From Psychromonas algicola (GTDB lineage: Bacteria > Pseudomonadota > Gammaproteobacteria > Enterobacterales > Psychromonadaceae), in assembly GCF_004378355.1 (NCBI RefSeq), contig NZ_SNUB01000001.1, positions 124,001-188,000 on the forward strand: a stretch of DNA of 64,000 nucleotides. Reading direction: 5' to 3'. A model generated the notes under the pieces. It was given only the letters and a program-made list of their open reading frames with translations, searched no databases and was not told the DNA's origin. Position 1 is the first letter of the stretch. Every line of letters starts with the position of its first letter. This document shows, piece by piece, positions 56,702 through 64,000 of this stretch. The position numbers and the translations under genes are program-made.

Positions 56702-57085
56702 TTAACTAAAGTGAGACCAATTTTTTCTTGTGGTCACAAATATGATCAAACCACCCGCTAAGCCCATTAATGAACTATATAAACCAATACCAATATAAAG
56801 GTTGATAATAAAAGCAATCGTCATTGTAATGTAGATACCGTAGACACCTATTTTTTTCCAAGACCAAATCGCAACGACTAAAATAGTATTGAGAATAGCG
56901 AGCACGGCCATAAAATAAATAACAGGAATGGAAAGCAATGGATAGGTTTGTACCAATGCATCAGGATAAGCAAAGTAAGAAAATGCAGTAAGCGGATTGG
57001 TAATAAACATAATGATTAAAAAAGCAGATAACCAAAAACTTCTTTTTCTTTCTTCAACAAGTGTATCGTCTTCTAGCGATTCCAT
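56702..57085 (-). CDS. Four-helix membrane protein, unrecognised
   Basis: 127 residues with four hydrophobic segments (about 17-35, 48-68, 72-92 and 98-116) after a short acidic N-terminus (MESLEDDTLVEERKR). No family recognised. 9 bp before the GFA gene, probably the first gene of this accessory transcript. Confidence 0.65.
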   Translation of the reverse strand: MESLEDDTLVEERKRSFWLSAFLIIMFITNPLTAFSYFAYPDALVQTYPLLSIPVIYFMAVLAILNTILVVAIWSWKKIGVYGIYITMTIAFIINLYIGIGLYSSLMGLAGGLIIFVTTRKNWSHFS

Positions 57086-57245
57086 ATTAATTCCTTGTTT
57101 TTATAAATCGTGACATTTCACATATCTTTATATCATGAAGTGAATTGACAGTAATGAAAAGATTTTAAAAATGTTTTTGTTGTCACTATGTTAACGTTCC
57201 ACAAGAACCTAATTAGCAATGCTTTGGCTGTTCATTTTAATGAAA

Positions 57246-57962
57246 CTATTTATTGGCGATATAGTTTTCTTGTAACAAAGCATAATCCTTCAAAGCTGCC
57301 ATATTGATTAAATCGTCTAAACTCTCAGCCTTAGTGACACGTTGATAATGTGAGATTAACTTTACTAAATAATCTTGATGTTGCTTTGTATTTTCCCATA
57401 GTTCATTGCCAGTAACACTCAATGTTCGCCCTTCTAACTGATTCACTAGTAACAATTCATATTCACGTTGATTATCGGTAATTAATTGCTCCTGTTTTAG
57501 TTTGAAATCAAGTTGTACCAATTTATTACGTAACTTATAAGCATGATGAACAGGACATAATAAATAATCGATGTTGTGTCCATTATATCGCTGGATTAAC
57601 TTATCCAACATACCGATCATTAACTCGCCACCGACTCCACTTATGATAACAAGTTGTTGAGGTTTTCCACTTGCTTGAGCCTGCATCAAATCTTGGCTAT
57701 TAGCTAAAGGAATATCAGCGACATCGGCGCAAAACGTTTGCCATTGAACGTCACTGGGTAAATGATGAGAGTATGTTTTTAATTTTGTGTTTAAACGGTC
57801 AATAATATCAGGAACCACATCCACAAAATTAACTTGTTTTACAAGCCCGTTTGCAAGAATTTGAAACCCTAATAAGCCATGATCGCAGCAACAATCCCAT
57901 ACTACCCCATAAGGGTGTTTAACCATTTCAGCTAGCGCTAATAAACGTTTATTTAATTTCAT
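57246..57962 (-). CDS. trmK: TrmK-like tRNA (adenine-22-N1) methyltransferase
   Basis: 238 residues. Starts KLNKRLLALAEMV, then the SAM-binding DCCCDHGLLGF (DxGxDHG-like), IISGVGGELM (ISGxGG) and LLCPVHHAYKLRNKL. This is the TrmK (formerly YqfN) family, which methylates N1 of A22 in tRNA. Followed 14 bp upstream by tex, with which it is co-directional; gammaproteobacteria often lack a characterised role for it. Confidence 0.85.
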   Translation of the reverse strand: MKLNKRLLALAEMVKHPYGVVWDCCCDHGLLGFQILANGLVKQVNFVDVVPDIIDRLNTKLKTYSHHLPSDVQWQTFCADVADIPLANSQDLMQAQASGKPQQLVIISGVGGELMIGMLDKLIQRYNGHNIDYLLCPVHHAYKLRNKLVQLDFKLKQEQLITDNQREYELLLVNQLEGRTLSVTGNELWENTKQHQDYLVKLISHYQRVTKAESLDDLINMAALKDYALLQENYIANK

Positions 57963-57976
57963 TGTTTAAGTGTTAT

Positions 57977-60187
57977 TTAATTTGATGGTTGTTTTATAGT
58001 TTTCATCGTCAAAGCAATACGTTTACGCTCAACATCAACGCTCATTACTTTTACATTCACGATCTGCCCAACTTTCACTATTTTATGCGGGTCATCAACA
58101 AAACGCTCACTTAACATTGAGATATGAACCAAACCATCTTGGTGCACACCTAAATCAACAAAAGCACCAAAATTAGCGACATTAGTAACAACACCTTGTA
58201 ATTCCATATCCACTTCAAGATCATTGATTTTCTGAATGCTTTGATCAAATTTAGCAGTAGTGAATTCAGATCGAGGATCGCGACGAGTCATGGATAAAAC
58301 ATTAATCACTTCTTGATAAGCGGCTTTTGCATTTGCTTCATTTTCAAATCTTGCATCATTCGCCACTGCTGGTAATTTGAATTGTGTCGATAACGTAGAC
58401 GTTAAAATAACTTGTTCTAATTGTTGGTTATTAAATTTAATTAGATGTTCAGCTAATGGGTATTGCTCAGGGTGTAATATTGTTTCATCCAAACAATTAT
58501 TGCCGGCGGTTACCGTTAAAAATCCAGCGGCTTGCTGGAAAGCTTTAGCACCTAAACGCGGTACTTTATTTAGCTCTTGACGTGAATTAAAGCGTCCATT
58601 TTCTTCTCGATAAGCCACAATATTTTTAGCAATAGCAGCATTTAAACCTGCCACATGCGTTAATACACAGGATGAGGCCGTATTTAAATCAACTCCCACC
58701 TTATTAACACAATCTTCAACAACAGCTTGTAAACGATTTGCTAGTAATGTTTGCTGGACATCATGTTGATATAACCCCACACCAATCGCTTTCGCTTCTA
58801 TTTTCACCAATTCTGATAATGGTTCCTGTAAGCGTCGAGCAATTGAAACAGCCCCTCTTAATGTCACATCAAGTTCAGGGAATTCGTCTGCGGCTAATTG
58901 AGAAGCAGAATAAACCGAAGCGCCCGCTTCACTCACTGAAATAGCTTGAATATCTTGATTCAAATTTTTCAAAATCGAAGCAATAAATTGCTCACTTTCA
59001 CGTGAAGCAGTACCGTTACCAATCGCAATTAATTCAACGTTATATTGTTTAATTAATTGGTTTAGTTTTTGCGATGCTTGTTGAGTTTGTAATTGTGGTT
59101 GATGCGGATAAATTGTTGCAGTATTTAACAACTTACCTGTTTTATCAACGACAGCTAATTTACAGCCACTTCTAAACCCAGGATCTAATCCTAAGGTAAC
59201 TTTTTCACCCGCGGGCGCAGCCATTAACAGAGCAGATAAATTGTTAGCAAATTGTTCAATAGCCTCTCCATCAGCTTGTTCTTTTAATTGCACTAAAAAC
59301 TGCTTTTCTAAACTTACTAATAGTTTAGTACGCCAAGTAGCATCAATGACTCTTCGATGCCATGAATCATGATCATCTTTAGCCAAATACACGTTTAAAT
59401 GTTTAGCTATTATGGTTTGACAATAGCTGTAAGCTTTTTTATCTTTTTGAAATGGGTCCGCATTGATTTTTAAACGTAAAAAACCTTCTGATTTTCCACG
59501 TAACATAGCTAACACGCGATGCGCTGGCAAACGATTTAAGCGCGCATCAAAATCAAAATAATCTTTAAATTTAACCGCTTCATTTAGCTTGGATTTAACC
59601 ACAGTAGAAGTTAATGTTGCTTGTTCATATAAATGTTCTTTTAATAAAGCAAGTAATGAAAGATCTTGTGTGATCTTATCCACTGCAATAGCTAACGCCC
59701 CTTCAATGACTTCATCAGTATCTGTAAAACCTTTGCTGACATTAATATAAGCGCTTGCTGCTTTGTCTAAAGGTTGTCTAGGTGATTGCCACAATGCATC
59801 AGCCAATTTAGTTAAACCAGCCTCTTCAGCTAATTTGGCTTTACTCACACGGGATGTTTTAAAAGGGGCATAACTATGCTCTAAGCTGACTTTGTCTTGT
59901 ATCGCTTCGATCTGTTTTTTTAACGTTGGAGTTAACTTTCCTTGGCTATCTATCGCTTTTAAAATCGCAACTTTACGTGTTGCGAGTTCTCTAAAGTAAA
60001 TCAGTTTTGAATCTAATAAACGAAGCTGAGTATCATCTAAAGACTGTGTAAGGTGCTTACGATAACGTGCAATAAATGGCACTGTGTTACCATCATCTAA
60101 TAATTGAATCGCACTTTCTACTTGTTGTGTCGTGATGTGACACTCTTTGGCTAACAGCTCAACGAGATGTTTTTCAGGTGATGACAT
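57977..60187 (-). CDS. tex: Tex-family RNA-binding transcription accessory protein
   Basis: 736 residues. Tex N-terminal helical domain (LDDGNTVPFIARYRKHLTQSLDDTQLR), a YqgF-like RNase-H fold (LGLDPGFRSGCKLAVVD), two helix-hairpin-helix motifs (NTASSCVLTHVAGL, NKVPRLGAKAFQQAAGFL) and a C-terminal S1 domain (GVVTNVANFGAFVDLGVHQDGLVHIS). It binds nucleic acid and influences RNA polymerase. Length is slightly short of E. coli YhgF (773). Confidence 0.95.
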   Translation of the reverse strand: MSSPEKHLVELLAKECHITTQQVESAIQLLDDGNTVPFIARYRKHLTQSLDDTQLRLLDSKLIYFRELATRKVAILKAIDSQGKLTPTLKKQIEAIQDKVSLEHSYAPFKTSRVSKAKLAEEAGLTKLADALWQSPRQPLDKAASAYINVSKGFTDTDEVIEGALAIAVDKITQDLSLLALLKEHLYEQATLTSTVVKSKLNEAVKFKDYFDFDARLNRLPAHRVLAMLRGKSEGFLRLKINADPFQKDKKAYSYCQTIIAKHLNVYLAKDDHDSWHRRVIDATWRTKLLVSLEKQFLVQLKEQADGEAIEQFANNLSALLMAAPAGEKVTLGLDPGFRSGCKLAVVDKTGKLLNTATIYPHQPQLQTQQASQKLNQLIKQYNVELIAIGNGTASRESEQFIASILKNLNQDIQAISVSEAGASVYSASQLAADEFPELDVTLRGAVSIARRLQEPLSELVKIEAKAIGVGLYQHDVQQTLLANRLQAVVEDCVNKVGVDLNTASSCVLTHVAGLNAAIAKNIVAYREENGRFNSRQELNKVPRLGAKAFQQAAGFLTVTAGNNCLDETILHPEQYPLAEHLIKFNNQQLEQVILTSTLSTQFKLPAVANDARFENEANAKAAYQEVINVLSMTRRDPRSEFTTAKFDQSIQKINDLEVDMELQGVVTNVANFGAFVDLGVHQDGLVHISMLSERFVDDPHKIVKVGQIVNVKVMSVDVERKRIALTMKTIKQPSN

Positions 60188-60303
60188 AGTTTTACTATTC
60201 TTTTAATGGTCAAATATACAAGCCTTAGTTTTATCACATCTTATTACTTTATTCGATGCGATTTTATTGTTAATGTCGTTCGTCTTTCATGTAGAGGTTA
60301 TTT

Positions 60304-61305
60304 ATGATTAAGTTTGCCATTATTGGAACCAATTGGATCACAGAGAAATTTATTCATGGCACAATGCAACCTCCGCAAGGCAAAAACCTGTTAATGCAAC
60401 TGTCAGCGGTTTACTCTCGGGATTTACATAAAGCCAAAGATTTTGCTAATAATTTCTCGGTTTCTTGTATATTTGATGATTTAGATAAACTCGCCAAAGA
60501 TAACACTATTGATGCGATCTATATCGCCAGTCCTAATTCACTTCATTACAGTCAAAGCAAGTTAATGCTTGAACATAAAAAGCATGTAATTTGTGAAAAA
60601 CCGTTAAGTTCTAACTATCAGCAAGCCAAAGACCTATATCGAATAGCTAAGGAAAATAATGTTATATTTTTTGAGGCTTACAAAACAGCTCACCTTCCTA
60701 ATTTCAATGTTATTCAAAATAACTTATCTAAAATAGGCACATTGCGTAAAGCACATATTCATTATTGCCAATATTCATCACGTTATGACGCTTATTTAGC
60801 AGGACAAAAACCAAATACATTTAATCCTGAATTTTCAAACGGTTCAATTATGGATATTGGTTATTATTGTATCGCGATCACAATAGCGTTATTTGGCGCC
60901 CCCATAAACATTAAAGCACAGGCAACTTTATTAGATTCAGGAGTCGATGGATGTGGTAGTGTTTTATTAGATTACGAGCGTTTCTCTGTCACTATTGATC
61001 ACTCTAAAATATCAGCATCAGATCAACTTAGCGAAATACAAGGTGAAAAAGGCGCTTTATTAATTAATCATATCGGGGAATGCTCACAAATATTTCATCA
61101 AAGTCATCGAGACAATAGAATGATAGAGCTAAGCCAAGAACAGGCGGAAAATAGTATGAGCTATGAAGCCATCGCATTTGTTGAACAAATACAAACAGGG
61201 AAAATAAACAAGCAATTTGAACAACGCTCATTACAAACCGCTTCCGTCATTAATGAGATCCGTCGTCAGACAGGAGTGTTCTTTCCTGATGATAAAAGCA
61301 TTTAA
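60304..61305 (+). CDS. Gfo/Idh/MocA-family oxidoreductase
   Basis: 333 residues. N-terminal Rossmann AIIGTNWITEKFI (GxxxxxxxF form), the family EKPLSSNYQQAKDL (Lys of the E-K-P motif) and a C-terminal beta-sheet substrate domain. NAD(P)-dependent oxidoreductase acting on a sugar or inositol-type substrate, not predictable. Convergent with the HD-GYP gene; the stops are 1 bp apart. Confidence 0.92.
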   Translation: MIKFAIIGTNWITEKFIHGTMQPPQGKNLLMQLSAVYSRDLHKAKDFANNFSVSCIFDDLDKLAKDNTIDAIYIASPNSLHYSQSKLMLEHKKHVICEKPLSSNYQQAKDLYRIAKENNVIFFEAYKTAHLPNFNVIQNNLSKIGTLRKAHIHYCQYSSRYDAYLAGQKPNTFNPEFSNGSIMDIGYYCIAITIALFGAPINIKAQATLLDSGVDGCGSVLLDYERFSVTIDHSKISASDQLSEIQGEKGALLINHIGECSQIFHQSHRDNRMIELSQEQAENSMSYEAIAFVEQIQTGKINKQFEQRSLQTASVINEIRRQTGVFFPDDKSI

Positions 61306-61306
61306 C

Positions 61307-62488
61307 TTAAACCTCAGGTTTTACATTCCATTTATCATAACTTTCTGGGCTTTGAATATTAATTTCAGTTTGAGTGCTTAAATCGATAATTTGACGAGGT
61401 ACATAACTTCTTTTTTTAGCGTTTAAAAAGACCTCAACAATTGGTTTTAACATATTATCTTTGATTTCAATAACTTTCGCCAAGTAGTTGTTATTCAATA
61501 AGACAAGACAACCAACAGGATAAATTCCAACTGACTGAATAAACTGTTTCACTAATTCTGGATTAAAATGAGTACCCGCTCCATTTAAAAGAAACTTCAA
61601 GGCTTCAGCTGGTTCTCTACATTTGTGATAACAACGTTCAGCAGTTAACGCATCATAAACATCAACAATCGCAGCCATTTGTCCAGCGAAACTAATCTCA
61701 TCACCTTTCAGCCCTTTAGGATAACCATTACCATCAAATTTTTCATGGTGCATAGCGGCTACATCCATAGAGATTTGCGATAATCCTTTTGTTTTCTCAA
61801 GGATCAAGCGGCTATGCACCACATGTTCTTTCATGATCACAAATTCGTCTGCTGTTAATTTACTCGGTTTATTTAAGATATGATCAGGCGTTAAGGTTTT
61901 GCCAATATCGTGTAATAGACCCCCTATTCCAACTAAACGAATAAACTCCTCATCTTTCCCCATACTTTTAGCAAAAGACATCATCAATACAGAGAAACTA
62001 ACAGAATGTTCAAAAGTATATTTATCCATCGTACGAATACGTGACAAACCTAATAATGCATTAGGGTTTCGTAAAATAGATTCACTTAACTTATTAATAA
62101 CAGGATTTATTTGTTCAAGCTCTACTTGTATGCCCATTTTTACATCGGCCATCATATTGGTAATGAATGTTTCAGCTTCACTGTAGGCAATTTTAGCGGC
62201 TTGCATCTCTACTTTGACATTGTTAATACCACCTTTATTTTGATTACTTTTATAAATATCTTTAAGCGGCTTAGTTTGTACGTATTTTGTTTTTACAGGT
62301 AAAACATCAAGGCCTTTACTGGTATCAATTTCAATTGACTTAATGGCTGCAGAACGAATTTTTTGTATTTCTTGGGCATCTTCAATTAAAAACTTATTTA
62401 AAGTAAATGGATGCTTTAACCAACTGCATTCAAGATCATTAATAAACATGCCGATGCGTAATTGTTGAGCGGTGATCTTTTTAAGCAT
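61307..62488 (-). CDS. HD-GYP cyclic-di-GMP phosphodiesterase (DUF3391)
   Basis: 393 residues. N-terminal DUF3391 (MLKKITAQQLRIGMFINDL..W..HPF), a central HD-GYP with LHDIGK (HD), HHEKFDGNGYPKGLKGDEI (GYP, here H-H-E..G-N-G-Y-P) and VDVYDALTAERCYH. Breaks cyclic-di-GMP to GMP or pGpG. No membrane segment, so cytosolic. It would oppose the GGDEF enzyme at 48.4 kb, though the two are not linked in an operon. Confidence 0.94.
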   Translation of the reverse strand: MLKKITAQQLRIGMFINDLECSWLKHPFTLNKFLIEDAQEIQKIRSAAIKSIEIDTSKGLDVLPVKTKYVQTKPLKDIYKSNQNKGGINNVKVEMQAAKIAYSEAETFITNMMADVKMGIQVELEQINPVINKLSESILRNPNALLGLSRIRTMDKYTFEHSVSFSVLMMSFAKSMGKDEEFIRLVGIGGLLHDIGKTLTPDHILNKPSKLTADEFVIMKEHVVHSRLILEKTKGLSQISMDVAAMHHEKFDGNGYPKGLKGDEISFAGQMAAIVDVYDALTAERCYHKCREPAEALKFLLNGAGTHFNPELVKQFIQSVGIYPVGCLVLLNNNYLAKVIEIKDNMLKPIVEVFLNAKKRSYVPRQIIDLSTQTEINIQSPESYDKWNVKPEV

Positions 62489-62528
62489 TATTATTACCAG
62501 TATTATTTAACGTACATTAAGTAAATAG

Positions 62529-62867
62529 TTAACGACCAAAATATTGATTTATAATCGCTTCTAAATGGTCTTCAAGTTGGTCCTCAAAATGAGCATAATT
62601 TTCTCCGAACATGCCCAGATACTTTGTTGCTTGTTCTTTATTTAAAACTTTGTCACCTAATTGATACTTCATTTCTGCTAACGACTTGTCATAACGAGGA
62701 ACAATAAACCAATTCAAATAATATTCAGATGAGGCACGTAATTGAGTTTGGGCAAATTCACAAAACTCTTCGACATATTCTGCTCCATCGGGCCCTAGAG
62801 AACCTGGCTCCATTCTAAATATAACTGTCATTTTTTTTTCTTCAGGAAATGTATTTTGAACTGACAT
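62529..62867 (-). CDS. Small conserved-looking hypothetical protein
   Basis: 112 residues from ATG 62867 (MSVQNTFPEEKK), with AAGG 7 nt upstream; the longer frame to 62903 has no ribosome site. Acidic, soluble, mainly helical (EYVEEFCEFAQTQLRASSEYYLNWF, NYAHFEDQLEDHLEAI). No family recognised. 40 bp after the HD-GYP start region, on the same strand, possibly in the same transcript. Confidence 0.7.
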   Translation of the reverse strand: MSVQNTFPEEKKMTVIFRMEPGSLGPDGAEYVEEFCEFAQTQLRASSEYYLNWFIVPRYDKSLAEMKYQLGDKVLNKEQATKYLGMFGENYAHFEDQLEDHLEAIINQYFGR

Positions 62868-63174
62868 TGGTAACCTTAAAATTAAATACGATGGTCGAAC
62901 CATCTTTTAAAAAATAAAATACTTATTGAGAAATATAAAATTAGCATAAGTTTCAAATTTATGTACAAATTTAAAATTTAAATTAGTCCTTAACTAACAA
63001 ATTTGAAAATTAAATAAGTTTAAGATTAGCATTCTAATACGCAGCAAAAACAAAATAGATCAAACAAACAATATTTATGCATATAATTATGACTTAACGC
63101 ATCATTTCCAGACATTACAAAAAAGAGTTTGGTATACTGCGCCCATTTTTAGTGTATTTAGATAGGGCAAAATT
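62868..63174. other. AT-rich intergenic region upstream of the rhlE-like gene
   Basis: About 307 bp, very AT-rich (many AAATTT runs around 62950-63010). No coding frame of note. It holds the promoter described separately. Confidence 0.5.
63110..63139 (+). promoter_or_regulatory. Sigma-70-like promoter of the rhlE-like gene
   Basis: CAGACA (-35-like) and TATACT (-10) with an 18-bp spacer, about 40 bp before the ATG. Exact coordinates may be off by one base. Confidence 0.55.
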
Positions 63175-64000
63175 ATGAGTGTTGATGCAGCAGGTTTATC
63201 TGCAAATCTTTTAAAAGCAGTTAAAGCATGTGGTTATTCAAAATTAACCCCGATCCAACAACAAGCAATTCCCATTATTCGTTCTGGACATGACGTGCTA
63301 GCAAGCGCTCAAACGGGGACAGGCAAAACTGCAGCTTTCACATTACCTTTGTTAGATATATTAGCGAAAAACCAACCTGAAAATATTGGTAGCTCACGTA
63401 CAATAAAAGTACTTATCCTGACACCAACTCGCGAATTAGCCTTGCAAGTTGCCGACAATGTAAAACAATACAGTCAATTTTTACCTTTAACCTCTGGAGT
63501 TGTTACAGGTGGTGCAAATATGTCACCGCAAACTCAAATGTTAAAGCAAGGCGTTGACGTTTTAATCGCAACACCAGGCCGCTTAATTGAGCACGTTAAA
63601 AATCGACAAGTAGATTTAGCACATATAAAGCATCTAGTATTGGATGAAGCTGACCGTATGCTAGACATGGGATTTTTGACTGATATTCAACAAATCACAG
63701 AAATCATTAAACAAAAGCATCAAACATTAATGTTCTCTGCAACATTTTCAAATAAAGTAAAAACCTTAGCAAACCAACTTCTGCATACGCCTAAAAATAT
63801 TGAAACGTCAAAACAAAACTCAACGTCAGGTAAAGTTAAACAACAAGTTTATTGGGTAAGTGAATCGCGTAAACGTGAACTACTCTCTGAGTTAATTGGC
63901 GTTAAAAACTGGAAACAAGTACTAGTATTTGCAGGTACAAAAGAAAGTGCAAACCTACTAGCACAAGAATTAAAGTTAGATGGAATAAAAGCAGCCTTAT
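63175..64000 (+). CDS. rhlE: DEAD-box RNA helicase, RhlE-like (3' end outside window)
   Basis: 275 codons visible, running off the right edge. Q motif TPIQQQAI, Walker A ASAQTGTGKTAA (45-52), PTRELALQ, GG, TPGRLIEH, DEAD at 157-160 in VLDEADRMLDMGF, and SAT in LMFSATFS. The following KRELLSELIGVKNWKQVLVFAGTK matches RhlE closely. ATP-dependent RNA remodelling, commonly important in the cold. The C-terminal helicase domain is beyond the window. Confidence 0.9.
   Translation, partial: MSVDAAGLSANLLKAVKACGYSKLTPIQQQAIPIIRSGHDVLASAQTGTGKTAAFTLPLLDILAKNQPENIGSSRTIKVLILTPTRELALQVADNVKQYSQFLPLTSGVVTGGANMSPQTQMLKQGVDVLIATPGRLIEHVKNRQVDLAHIKHLVLDEADRMLDMGFLTDIQQITEIIKQKHQTLMFSATFSNKVKTLANQLLHTPKNIETSKQNSTSGKVKQQVYWVSESRKRELLSELIGVKNWKQVLVFAGTKESANLLAQELKLDGIKAAL

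Noticed and set aside
52449-57085. Integron cassette array
   Set aside because: Genes are small and same-strand, but the gaps are mostly under 60 bp and two pairs overlap; no attC-like sites or integrase are seen.

Overview
The window is a low-GC stretch of a gammaproteobacterial chromosome. The best guess is Psychromonas or a close marine, cold-living relative. Three things point there: a complete oleABCD operon for long-chain olefin synthesis (known in Psychromonas, Shewanella and Colwellia); gene neighbourhoods shared with E. coli and Vibrio (serB/smp, lonH-fabA, nagZ-ycfP-ndh, usg-pdxB and fabB/mnmC); and a short MITE-like repeat of a type I associate with this group. I saw no rRNA, tRNA or CRISPR array.

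Layout. 1-3.4 kb: the tail of an unknown gene, a MITE-like repeat, serB and smp back to back, and a decayed IS3-family element. 3.5-9.1 kb: cysB, a soluble histidine kinase, a coiled-coil membrane protein, a DksA/TraR-type zinc-finger gene whose ribosome binding site lies in a strong hairpin, a Lon-like protease and fabA. 9.2-14.8 kb: sppA and a DUF2919 gene converge on nagZ-ycfP-ndh. 14.8-22.4 kb: a very long, repeat-rich fimV, then usg-pdxB and fabB. 22.4-29.5 kb: mnmC and oleABCD. 29.5-39.9 kb: a DUF45 metalloprotein, a RidA-family protein, selO, a DUF342 protein, a YebC-family regulator, a putA split into two genes, a glutaredoxin and a SlyD-like isomerase.

40-47.3 kb: three overlapping genes encode an SMC-type (MksB/JetC-like) condensin with KITE-like and kleisin-like partners, but no JetD/MksG-type nuclease is next to them. 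This is the most interesting candidate system in the window. DUF1415 and an RssA-like patatin lie upstream. 47.4-51.1 kb: DUF2913, a GGDEF cyclase and a NUDIX hydrolase. 51.6-57.1 kb: a highly codon-biased SDR gene, then eleven small same-strand accessory genes (cupin, LysE-type exporter, GNAT, Rof, HAD, GFA and unknowns). 57.2-64 kb: trmK-tex, a Gfo/Idh/MocA oxidoreductase, an HD-GYP phosphodiesterase, a small unknown protein and the start of an rhlE-like RNA helicase.

How the genes work together. Lipid metabolism is concentrated here: FabA and FabB make unsaturated fatty acids, and OleABCD condenses acyl chains into long-chain olefins, both relevant to membranes in the cold. FabA and FabB are about 12 kb apart and are not one operon. 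The GGDEF and HD-GYP proteins are opposing cyclic-di-GMP enzymes. Family calls come from motifs and length read by eye. Start codons were moved from the longest frame where a ribosome binding site supported it.
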